From NCBI RefSeq assembly GCF_019649055.1, contig NW_026570230.1:868001-932000 (forward strand): a stretch of 64,000 nt of DNA. The letters run 5' to 3'. Shown here in pieces: positions 37,398-48,300 of the stretch. The translations under genes and the position numbers were made by a program. The notes beneath the pieces were generated by a model, which saw only the letters and a list, made by a program, of their open reading frames with translations, had not been told where the DNA came from and searched no databases. Source of the DNA: Paramacrobiotus metropolitanus (taxonomy: Eukaryota; Tardigrada; Eutardigrada; Parachela; Macrobiotidae). Position 1 is the first letter of the stretch. Each line of letters starts with the position of its first letter.

Positions 37398-38182
37398 TGG
37401 ACGTTAAATATTTTTTTCTTAATATTTTGTGGGAAGTGCATTAGAAACTTATGTGTTGCGATCTAACAGTGTATTCCTCGGCTAATTTCGTCAGCAAAAA
37501 TGCGTTCAACAGGCGTGATTGTTTCTGCTCACCTAAAATTGATCAAATACTAGTCACAAGGTGAACCTCTACGTTATACATGTGCCTGTAAATTTTATAA
37601 GCGTAAATTTTATGCACTGTGCATTGTGTTTCGGAAACCCTTTGCTCCAGCTATACATATTATTCTACGTACAGTACTACAGTACTACTCTGTACGTACA
37701 TCACTAATGAAGTGCAATAAAATCCTCATCCTAAGTTCGAGGGCACTGTTTCGGAGGCTCTTTACTCCAGCTATGCACATACAGTATATAGATATTACAG
37801 GGTGATACTATTATATATTTTCTACCTAATACATTGGTACATGTATTGTACCTAAATTTTTTGAGTTAACAACTAAATATGTTAGGTAAGATGTAGACAG
37901 ATACAAAACGCTAGCGAAGCTTGGTTGTAGGGGAATAGCAAAATTGGAGCCATACTACCAAGAAATGACCCAAAAATTCGGCACGAAATTTTTTTACGGT
38001 TTACCTATGCTAACATTTAACATTGTTATCGGAAATGTGAGTCATCCACTCAAAAAACAACATTGCTATCCGGTCCTATACCGGGTAAGTACTTTTGCAA
38101 CTGCGATTAATCACAGCCGCAACCAAGAAAATGCACAGGTAAGCGGCTTTCACACACGGTAGCAGTGCATAGGTGAGACCGG
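37398..38182. other. Intergenic, no gene seen; contains a degraded direct repeat
   Basis: Two similar segments, near 37628-37665 and 37748-37785, share TTCGGA..CTTT.CTCCAGCTAT and look like an old local duplication of about 40 bases. An open frame at 37944-38162 has no recognisable feature. Nothing else is supported. Confidence 0.4.
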
Positions 38183-38190
38183 TATATAAA
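38183..38190 (+). promoter_or_regulatory. TATA box of MNNL/C2-like copy 4
   Basis: TATATAAA lies about 99 bases before the preferred start codon at 38289. This is the clearest TATA motif in the family and fits a leader of about 70 bases. Confidence 0.5.
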
Positions 38191-38288
38191 GCACCTGCCG
38201 AGCATATTGTTATTGCCACAGCATCTAATCATCGATGCAAACGATTATACAGACTTTATCAAACTCAGTACTATTTTGCTCTGTGAAA

Positions 38289-39432
38289 ATGTCGTCGATA
38301 GCGCTGCATCTGCGTTTAGTGGGAATTCTGGCACTGTGCCCTTTACTATTAGCCATTCCTGGTCCATGGGATTTGCTGCAGGATTCCCTGGATTTGAAAA
38401 ATACCAAAGTGTCTGGCTATTTCCGCATCGAAGCACTGATTTTAACTATGCAAAATCCCCGTGGAACAACGAGAAAGTGGATGCCTTGTGATCTGGTTGC
38501 TGGAAAATGCGATCCTTTAATCAAAGTGGCCATTGACTAGTAAGCGCACTGTAGTTGATGATATACACTTGCATTGCATAGTACGAGTATATACCTATAA
38601 GTAATGTCATAATATTACTAAACTAACCAATTAGTTTAGTAGTATTATGGTACAGTAATGTCACTAATGTGCATAGTAATGTGCTGTAATCAAATAAGAC
38701 TTCAGTCCGGTAAAAATTGCTCGCGCAGTAAACTCTTCTATTTCAGGCTGATTTTCAGAATATTAACTGCTGGATAAAATTTACTATTAAATGAAACTTA
38801 TATTACCATCTATTGTTTGCAGTAATACTCCCAATTACGACTTTGGAAAAGATTCCGTTCCCTATAGCCGCTTTTTAACTATCTGGGACGGCAGCGGCGA
38901 AAACAGCGTGGACATTAACAAAATTGTTAGCAAAGATGTTTGTAACCATAGCACACGGGTAAGTCCACAAAAGGTCACATGCTTCAATTTGCGGCAAACC
39001 TACCATATTTTGTTTTTTCCTTCTCCCATAGAAAATCAATGTCAGAATCCTTGCCAAAGATAAAGGTGAGAACTGCCGATTTGGCTGTTTTAACATGCTG
39101 TTACGAAAATTTGATCACACATATGACTGTGTATGCGGCTTCGCGAGGACTGTACTGTACAGAGTATCTAAGGGCTTCTTTTTTCGGATTTAGATGTACT
39201 GCGTGACGATACAATTGATCACTGGAGCTGTTTCATTCAAACTACGCCGGGACCGGCAGCTGATGAGAGCTCGGCCCAGTGGTCAGAAGAAAAGACGTGC
39301 AGTGGACACAACAGTGCGCACAAGATAACCTGGAAGTACCGGTGGTTCTTCGTACCACAGGATCAGTGCAAGGAAGTCGATGGCAGCAGCGGTATTATAC
39401 GCCGATACATTCCTTTATGGGGCAAGAAGTAA
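38289..39432 (+). CDS. Small secreted MNNL/C2-like protein, copy 4
   Basis: Exons 38289-38539, 38823-38958, 39032-39065, 39194-39432, giving 219 residues. An in-frame ATG at 38235 exists, but 38289 is preferred because it places a good signal peptide (LVGILALCPLLLA) at the N-terminus before IPGPWDLLQD. The mature sequence repeats the family blocks almost exactly as in copy 2: GYFRIEALILTMQNPRG, PCDLVAGKCDP, DFGKDSVPYSRF, AKDKDVLRDDTIDHW, KTCSGHNSAH, VPQDQCKEVDGS, ending WGKK. The pair's similarity, including the basic tail, shows that copies 2 and 4 duplicated more recently than the separation of copies 1 and 3, even though copy 3 lies between them. Predicted role: secreted, possibly Ca2+-dependent binding; unproven. 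Confidence 0.82.
38607..38649. repeat. Near-perfect 19-base palindrome in intron 1 of MNNL/C2-like copy 4
   Basis: CATAATATTACTAAACTAA is followed within five bases by TTAGTTTAGTAGTATTATG, its reverse complement with one mismatch. It lies inside the first intron of copy 4. It could form an RNA hairpin in the pre-mRNA, but at this AT content a replication-slippage origin is equally likely. Confidence 0.7.
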
Positions 39433-40048
39433 ACTCATTGGCCGCAAATGAGCAGGGTTTTTTAACTGCTCCGCTATCAGTATTATCATTTCACATCCGT
39501 GTGTATAATTATTGTTATTAAAATTTCATTTATCTGGCAGTACATTTATGGCTTATAATTTAATTACCTGGCGAATCAGTGTTGCTAAACAGGGAGTATT
39601 ATTTACTTCCCTTAGCGGCGCCTGAGGCAGTTTTCGATCGTTTCTGCTGCAACTAATGATTGCACTTCTGATTTCCTTGTTTTCACTTTTTTACGAACTC
39701 GCATTCTATTACATAAAATGCTTTGCTGGATGCTGTAGACTTCACTGTGCTTTATTTGTCAAATTGCTGCCATTTCATTGAGATTCGTAAGGGTAACGAC
39801 TTCCACGCTTCTCAACAGGAAAAATTGGTCAGAAGCAAATCAAATTAAAAAAGCACATCATACAACGATGTAGCACGAAACAAAAATCCAAATACCAAAG
39901 GAAACACTGAATAACAACAACTGTACAGAGAAAAAAAACAAGACGACGCTAATACTTATTGAACACCGTTCATCTGAAGCGAAATGCCTATGTGCAGTGT
40001 GACATGCGGAGTATGGACACAGCAGGGACCAGTTTAGGGGGGTTCGTA
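39433..40048. other. Convergent 3' flank, no gene seen
   Basis: This lies between the stop codons of MNNL/C2-like copy 4 (+) and the Ihog-like gene (-), so it should contain both 3' UTRs. No AATAAA on either strand stands out close enough to assign. Open frames here are short and featureless. Confidence 0.4.
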
Positions 40049-43000
40049 TCATTCGAAATAGTTGATTATTTGAGCTTGCGGTTTGATCTGAGATCTGAGC
40101 TTGTTTCGCCGGCCCATATAATCCACACTGCGGGCAGTGTTCGTACTGTATTCGGACATGGTGTCGTTCCACGTCGGGATCATCATGGCCGGATGGGCCG
40201 AACTGGGACGCCGAAAGGTGCCCGTAGTCCGCTCCGGCATATACAGATCCTCATCTGCGCAATGACAAATGCAATATTAATTTGAATACATATTTGTAGA
40301 ATAATTTTTATTTTTTGTCCTGTACAATACAGATCGCTAAAAATACAGATCTGTTACTGTAAAGTCATGTATATGAAGCTCCGCAGGCAGTATTTATTAT
40401 ATACTTACCTTTATGATATACTATACTTCTTTGTATTAGACTATTAGTGATATCCTATACTTCTATGTTCTATGTATTCTAGCACAAGCAAACAAGCTTA
40501 TAAAAAATTAATAAATAATTTATGTTTTTGCAACAAACATACAACTTTGTATACTAAATGGAGCGAAAATTAATCACAAATCGCAGCTGACCTTATGCAT
40601 CATACTGCAAAACTTACTTGGATCGTTATATAAACTGTGGTTATCCAAAGGACTTGCTTTTCGCGACCGAGGAACTGATCTCTGAAAAAACATTCCAAAT
40701 AAGCAAATAAAACCTTTACAGAGAAGTTTTTTGCCGCAACGAGCCAAAATCTAGCAACACAAATTTGATTTGAGAACATCACAACATGGACCGAAAACAA
40801 GAAACTAACGTGAAACCGAATCCCACAAACCACGCACTATTTCCCCTTACCTCAACGCTTTCTGTTTCCGGTTCGCTGTCGTTATCGTTCTCATGCGGCG
40901 ACGCCAAGGGTCGCATGACATCCAGTTCTCCATTACTCTGGCTTTTGCCGAACGGTGCCCCATTGGCACTAAACGCCGGATGCAGATAACCCGGCGTATG
41001 CATGGTATTGGTCCTCTCCTTAGTCAAATCACGCGAACTACTCCGCAACCGGTTTCGCACGCGCGGATTATCCAGCGTCTCTAAACCAACACAGAAAACC
41101 GGGCATTAATTACCAGCCATGCAGAAAAAACTACCGGCTCGGCTTACTTTTCTTGGCTTGGTATTGTCGAATCTTGCAAGCCATCATAAAAATCAACAAT
41201 ACCAAAAACGCTGAGCCCAGCACAATCCCCAGCACCATGTACAGGAGATCGCTGGTCTTTTGTGTATTGTTGGCACCGGCCAGGAAGAAGTCATCCGCCG
41301 GTACCGTCGGATTGGATGAGCGCATCTCTGAGGGTTTCGTATAGTTAACCGCCGTCTCCGGCTGGGTGGCGAATTCGAATACATTACTATAATCACTAGC
41401 CACCTGGTTAAAACTCTGCATTTTAATCTGGTACTGGGTGGCCGGCAATAAATCGGTCAACGTATACACCGTGCTTCCGACGTCCAGAATACGGTGTCGA
41501 ATAAATTTCTTCGTTGAGGTCAGTTCGCGGAAGTGGAGGTAGTAACCTTTCACCGGGGACGATGGCTGCATCCAGCGCAGCGTGATCGTGTTGGTCGTTG
41601 ATTCCGCTCCAATAATTACCGGCGGCTGCTCCGGTGCATCGGTAGAAGGCGCCACCGTCACCGTCGTCGTCTCCTCGACACTCCCCACGTCGGTTAACTT
41701 AAATTTCCGTGATTTTCGCCCCACCCGGTTGTCATTATTACTGTATACCGCGGCAATCCGGAACCGGTAGCTGTGACCCGGCGTCAAATTCCCCACTTCA
41801 TAGGCGCGCCAATCATTCGGGATCAAATCCTCCGTGGTACTCCAGTCCTTCTGGACGTCCATATCCCGATACTGCACCCGGAAGAACGTGATATCCAGCC
41901 CATCATTCGGCGGCACATCCCACCGCAGCATCACTGCGGTCCCGCTGGTTTTCTCTACTTCCGGTTGACTGGGCGGGACCAGTAGTTCATCGTCATCATC
42001 CTCCTCGTCTTCATCATAGTCCGATGGTGTTCGTTGCGGCGGTTTGGTGGTTTTGTGCTTCTTCCCTTTCTTTGGTTTTTTTGTGGTGGCGACGTCATCG
42101 TAGCCTGGGGTCATCGCCGGGTCCGGCTCGGACACCGGCCAGAGATCGGTGTAGTCGATAGTGTCGGGGTGCGCATCCGGCATCCACTCTGGGAGTTCGG
42201 TGAACTCGTCGGCTGTCGGTGTGGTGGTCGTTGTGGATGATTCAGTCGTCGTTGGCTCGGGTGTCGTCTCTGTTGGAGTGACACCGTTCAGCATGTCGTC
42301 GATGACGGAGAATGATTCAGGATTGATAATGTAGTCGGATCGTCCCGCGGGTAAGGAGCGGTCTGTTGGTGAATAAGATGTTGTTGGCACTGTGAGATCC
42401 AGGGTAATTTCTATAAGGAGCACAAAAGACGTGACTAACATAAAATCAATAGTAATTTGAACAGTCCTCAATTTTTTAACTCAATAATCCTGGCACACGT
42501 ACCGGTCTCGTCACCCTCGTCCTGCTTGTTAAATATTTCCCAGTACGGTTTCGTTGGCTTTTCCGTCGTTGTTTCTTCAGGGGTCGTTGTCTCGGTGGTC
42601 GTCGTCGTCGGTTCGGTTGTTGTCGTTGTGGTGGTCGTCGTAGTTGTGGTGGTGGTAGTTGGCGTCGTTGTTGTGGTTGTCGTCGTGGTCGTTGGTGTCG
42701 TAGTGGTTGTAGTCGTAGTGGGCGTTGTAGTTGTCGTTGTTGTGGTGGTGGTGGTGCTCGTCGGTTCCGGTACCGCATCTACTTGATACGTCCGGCTTTT
42801 GGTCCCGAACTCGTTGGTGGCGAAACACTGATAAAATCCGCTGTGCTCCGTGTTCGAAGCTTCCACATCGACACTGGCATCGGTTTCGCTAGGCAATAAT
42901 AATCCGTTGTGGTACCACTGGATGCTCGGAGCCGGTGCGCCTTCCACCGGACAGGTCAGTGTAAACGGCTGCCCCAGGTACACAGGAAAGTGCAGACTGG

Positions 43001-45322
43001 GCGTCACCGTGGGAAAATGCGGCGCAGCACCGGCATGCACGGTCCGTACCGACTCAATCGTTTCCCGCCCATTACTGGCTTTGCACGCATACGTGCCGGC
43101 ATCATCCGACTGGAAGTTAACGATAAATAAATTGCCGGCAATCAGTTGGGCGGTGGACGGCAGGGGAGCCGTGTAGCGCTCCCAAGTGACGCTGGGAAGT
43201 GGAACACCGGCCGCCGCGCACTCCAGGGTCACGTTCTGGCCGGTCTCCAGGCGCTGCGGATTGGCGGGGGGTTTGGTTAAGAAGCGCAGCGTAGTGGGGG
43301 TGGTCGGCTTGGGTGTTTTGATGATCTTGAGATGGATACGCTGGCGTGACTTGCGCTCGTGACCGCCCACTGGGTTAGTGTACACGCAGCGGTAATGACC
43401 GGCGTCGGATGGCGTAACGGATGCGATCTGGAGGGTGCCCTGTTGGGATGTGTAGTATTTATCGGAGGATAAGGGGATCCTGATGATGGGATGTTCGCGG
43501 AGGAAGGAAATGAGGGGACGCGGATACATATCGGGGATATCACAGCTTAGGAGGGCAGTCTGATTTTCCAGGGCTTCTACCACTTGATCCGGTGTTTTCC
43601 TCAGTTTTGGCATTGCTAAAATCACGAAACAAATTCAGCAATCGCTCGATAACTGGTACGGTTAACTGAAAATCGTACGTTACACCTTGAAAAACCATTT
43701 ATAAATATATATATATACATAAATAAATGTATGTATTTCTTTTGCTTTATATCAACGTAAAGGCCCAAGTTCAAAAGCGAAAAAATTTTATTTGGAATTC
43801 TAACTTCATCGTTGAGGTATAAATACCACAATTGCTTATACGAGTGTTTTCTCAATCAAGCTCTATAATTGTTTGCACAATTTTTTCATTCTACCGGTAA
43901 TTTATAGCGCTTGTTTGGTTAGATTTTTGATATTTTGACAAAGTTTATTCCCGATGTTGACCCATTGCACGTTTACATCGTCCAGCTGTTTAAACTTGAA
44001 TAAAAATGTCAAACTGAAGCATGTGGTGTGTTTTATCGCGCGAGTTATTCCCGAGCCGACATCTTTCCGCTGTATTGGCCGATGCTGTGGCTTGATAGCG
44101 ATTATATTGTGCCAGCAGCGAAATTTGGTCTGAAAATCTCTACCAGCTCCGATACATCGGAGAGATGAATTCTATCAACGTCAACAACATGATTAGATGG
44201 ACAGTGTGGCCCAGGAGGAATTATGATTTATGAGATTGGAGTGTGCACGACATGAACATGTTCTATCGCATGTCCACTACAATATATAAACTCCGCTTGT
44301 CCACCAGCGAAGCAGCAATTCGACTATCTGTTCAGCTCGGAGATTAACATTGAATTTCTCACGAATAATCGATTGCTAACAGCAGTTAGTACCCATGTTT
44401 AGGAACATTACAACGGAGATAAAAAAACGTCTTGTTAAATTTTTCAATAAAAACTAACAATCATTAATTTGGGTTCAAAAATTAAAATAATCCAAACACT
44501 TTCCGAAGACAGTTTTCGAATCGCTACCTTAATACAGCGCAAAATTTTCATTAATGTGCGAGGTCGAATTTTATAGCATGTTAAGGTTATTCGTTAGCAA
44601 AGTTTCATAGAACCGTTAAAATTCAATACGAGTATATGCTAAAAAGCGCATATGCTACTAGAATAAGTACCTATCTGGCGTATTCAGTTTCATAAACCAT
44701 CCAATAAACAAGGGTCATTTGTTTAGATTTTGTTTAGGGTGGGTGCTGTGTAAACTCGTCAATATGGCCATCATCTGTCTGGCTGCAAAGCCCAAGCAGC
44801 ACGTGTCACGTCCAGTGCATGCCCCCTACACCACGCCACCCACCGGCCCCATTCAGCCCACCACACACACTTACAGGCACTTGTGACGCGGGCCGGTTCG
44901 CTGAGTAGACTGGCCGAGCTATTCAGCCCCGGCTGATCCAATCTGGCCAGACACTGGTAAACACCATCCCAGCTCTGGTTGTGCCGCTCAATGACCAGTA
45001 CACTCTCATTAGGCGCGGGATAATGAATATTGACCAGGCCGTCCGCATTGCCGGCATCCTCGTCGATACGGCTTCCGTTCAGCAGCCACTTTATACCGGC
45101 AATATTCCACTGGACGGCCTCTGCACCCTCCACCGGATGCGCCGTGTCCAGCGTGATCTGGCAGTTGAGCGTCAGCCGGTGCCGCGGCAGGAGGATTTGG
45201 GAGCGGGGATGCTGGGAGAATGTGGGAATGTCCACCACGCTGTCACTGCTGGTGGATTGTGCGTGTAGGAGTCCGGGGAGGATTGAGATCAAGATGCAGA
45301 TGCGCACATGGAGTCCGGCCAT
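40049..45322 (-). CDS. ihog: Ihog/CDO/BOC-family Hedgehog co-receptor
   Basis: Exons on the minus strand: 45322-44875, 43615-42503, 42410-41148, 41080-40851, 40681-40618, 40254-40049, giving 1107 residues. In order: signal peptide (CILISILPGLLHA), four Ig domains (exon 1 and exon 2), a Thr-rich linker (about 445-500), an acidic/Thr/Lys region, two fibronectin type III domains (about 667-765 and 783-875), one membrane helix (909-932) and a long cytoplasmic tail. Four Ig plus two FN3 is the Ihog/Boi plan, and the first FN3 carries FRVQYRD and YRFRIAAVYSNNDN, typical of that family. The protein binds Hedgehog with Patched and also promotes cell adhesion. Distinct from fly Ihog by its long Thr/acidic insertion between the Ig and FN3 parts. 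The start is chosen by signal peptide; a possible 5' UTR splice acceptor (TTTATAG) lies 43 bases upstream. Confidence 0.9.
42600..42770 (-). repeat. Coding ACN-rich tract (poly-Thr) in the Ihog-like gene
   Basis: Successive ACN codons encode an almost pure Thr run with scattered Pro and Glu, between the fourth Ig domain and the FN3 domains. Dense Thr/Pro usually means O-glycosylated, extended stalk. The plus strand reads as a poly-Val frame (42457-42786) that is only a shadow. Confidence 0.85.
43616..44874 (-). other. First coding intron of the Ihog-like gene
   Basis: A 1.26 kb intron bounded by a GTAAGT donor and a TTTTAG acceptor, joining in phase 1. It is the longest intron in the gene and holds no recognisable nested gene. 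It separates Ig1 from Ig2. Confidence 0.7.
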
Positions 45323-48300
45323 CGTCCCGTTGTTCGCCGGTCGAGGGATGTGTTACACTGGTGTCCTATAAATAATTAAAAGCCTGAAGAGTGCTCCAGT
45401 GTGTACTGTATCGCACTAAATTTAATTACGCACGCTTGATCCTGTTTGCATTACAAGCGAATACATAAATTTATTAAATAGTAGACGTACAATTATAAAA
45501 ATAAAATACTTAAAATCATATACATCCAGCAGAGAGAATTATTTTTTCTAGTAATTTTAACATCTGCATTGATCTATTAGTATATCATTTATTAGAGCGT
45601 AATTACAGAATACGTAAAAGGATTTCCTGCGTTTTCCATAAAATTCTCAATAACAGCTGCCACATAACAGGAACACATTTATGGTGCCAGTAATTTTACA
45701 CTGAAAAGTCCTGTTGTAAACAGGCAGTATTACAGTATATCACGCTGTTCCAAAAGTAAACACTGATGCTGTTACTGCAGCACAAATGTGTTATATTGTA
45801 TGTACAAATATATATAGATATCTATACATATCTGTTTATAAATGCTCTATACATCAGTACGGTCAATACCTATGTTTATACCACACGAAGCTGTCAAATC
45901 AATTAGGCATATAGCGCAAAAAATGGCTTTCCTAATCGAAACCCGATGGGAGGCAGTGCGTTGTACACGCGGCACTTAGATCGTTGCCGTTGCAAATTAC
46001 GGTATCTTTTTCCTATTAACGCGTCGGGACTGACCCGCGACTGGATCAGCCCCGATCCTGTTCCCGCACGCAAATCCTGTTCTTTATCTGTTTTCATTAA
46101 AACTAGAACAAGACGCTGACTAGCCCGGCAGTATCGCAGGTGTTGGAGGCTATCAATGCACTGAATAGGAAACGACGTTTCGTGAAATGTCATTCTGACT
46201 GTGTAATACACAAAGGGATCGCCTCGTCAATCCCCGGGATCGGAAACTGTACAACCGGAAACCGATGCGCCTATATGCGCGCCGCCTGCCACTCTGTTCG
46301 TTAACCCGCGTTAAGAAAACAATAATAACCGAAAATGACGGCTAAAAATGCGGCGAAAAGACATAATATGCTTTTGTTGTGGTTAGCCACCCGGTGATGC
46401 TAGAAAAGCAGGATGATATGGTGAAAAACATCCACCCGAAACGCTTGAAAATTTATTCACATTTCGCCAGTAAGTGCTTAAAAAAGCCACAAATTCGCCA
46501 ATAAAGAATTTCGAAAGTCCCCGTATTTTGCGGTAAGAGAAAAAATTTACCGCAGAAGCGTACAAAATTACAGAAAGGCCAAACACTGATTTCGAATAAA
46601 AACTAAAAGTGAAATTTCTTGAAGTACCATTTTCCGCTGCAAGAAGTTGGCCCAGTGTGCTTCTAGTGAAAGGATTAATATTTAAGAAAATTTATCAATG
46701 GCAAGCGCGTTTTGTAGAAATTAATTAAGTCTTGTAGAATACGTTCATCTGGTCGGTCAATAGTGAATAAAGTTTCTGTGAAAACCCTAAAGAAAGTATA
46801 CAAGTACCGATCAACGGCCATCGACCACCACGAACATAATAATTCTCTTTATAGTCTGGCTATTTCAAATCGCGGCGACCAATTCTTGTCAACAAAAGGT
46901 AGGATTTTGTAGTGGTTAAACTTTAGGAACCTGTTCAGCCGGTCCATTGTAGATGACAAAATTTATTATGACACTTATTTGACTAGTAACGGCTTTCTGT
47001 CCACTGCAAAAAAGCGACGTGATTATCAAATTTTCCTCACCACCAAACCCAAATCGCTACATGACGCTTCATTGGAGACGAAAACCGAGACGAAACTGTC
47101 CACCTTGTGAACGTGATCCGGAATAATTTTTCAACGTTAATAGACTGCGAAAATTCGGTAATTTTTTACGATACGTCTGTGCCATATGTGTCAACACGTG
47201 CAAGATCTGAGACAACGCTGTGCAACGCTGTGCTCAGTGAATTTATTTATTAACAATACTTACAACTTAGCCAATTTTAAGGATTGAATATGAAATAAGT
47301 AAGCCTAGGTTATACATAAGAAATCCTTACAGTTTCCGTTGTAACTTGTAAGGCATATTTACAGTTTCTGCGCTTTTTGTATATTTGGGTTCGATGCGTC
47401 AGTTGTACGCATAATGTGCAATATGGATCATGTGTACGAGTAAAATAAAACTGTTTTTTTCATGTTGAGAAATCTAGAAAAGGGTTTGGAAAATACAGAA
47501 TTCATTTCCGGTCGGCAAAGCCGGTCACATTTCATTGATAAACATGAAGTGCTGGGCTCAAGCGAGCATGCTTATTAGACAGGTAGTTTAGCATTTCTTT
47601 CGGCAATCAGAACGAAACAGTAAAATTCCCTGCTAGAAACGATGCCGACACCAATAATCACGCATAGTATATTTGATCAGCGAGATGTGTCCCTCTTTCC
47701 TCCCTCCGTAATCCCTGATAAGCCGGCTTTATGTTTATGTTCCATAATCACTGGGTCAGAATTTTATGATCTTAGAGCCGCGAATTTACCAGCGCGTGCT
47801 TAACCAAATAAAAGAGGAAGAACATTTTCCAGTTGATTGTAATCGACCGGTTTTCTAACAACTGTATCGTTAGCTCAATGGTACACAGTGCGCGTATATA
47901 ACATGCACTAGATCACAACCAATAACACGTCTAGCCGCCACATACACCCGGCGTCCTTTACGTCACGATCCCGGGCAGAAGGGGGATGTAAACAGCCGAG
48001 TGTAATCAGGGTGAAAGTGGGTCATAAAAAATCGAAAAATGTTGCAATCGGAAATAGCCGGCGTCTGTCATTTTCTCATTACCTGCTCTCAAATGGTGCT
48101 AATGGGGATTTTTCAGAGTGTTTTGTTTGTCATTAATCTTGATGGATACGAACCATTTCAGCGCTTTTCGATGGCTTTATGTAATCCGTCAAACCACCGT
48201 ATAAGATAGCTCCTACAATCCTAGTGGCACTTTGTAAAATAAAAATTACAGCAGCTCTTATGCGCAATTCACAAATGCAAAAACCTGCATTTAAGCCAAA

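Noticed and set aside
42457-42786. Plus-strand 109-codon frame, almost all Val
   Set aside because: It is the exact antisense of the Thr-rich tract of the Ihog-like gene, which has full domain and splice support.
47871-47881. TAGCTCAATGG, an exact tRNA A-box match
   Set aside because: No B box, no acceptor stem and no cloverleaf around it; chance match.
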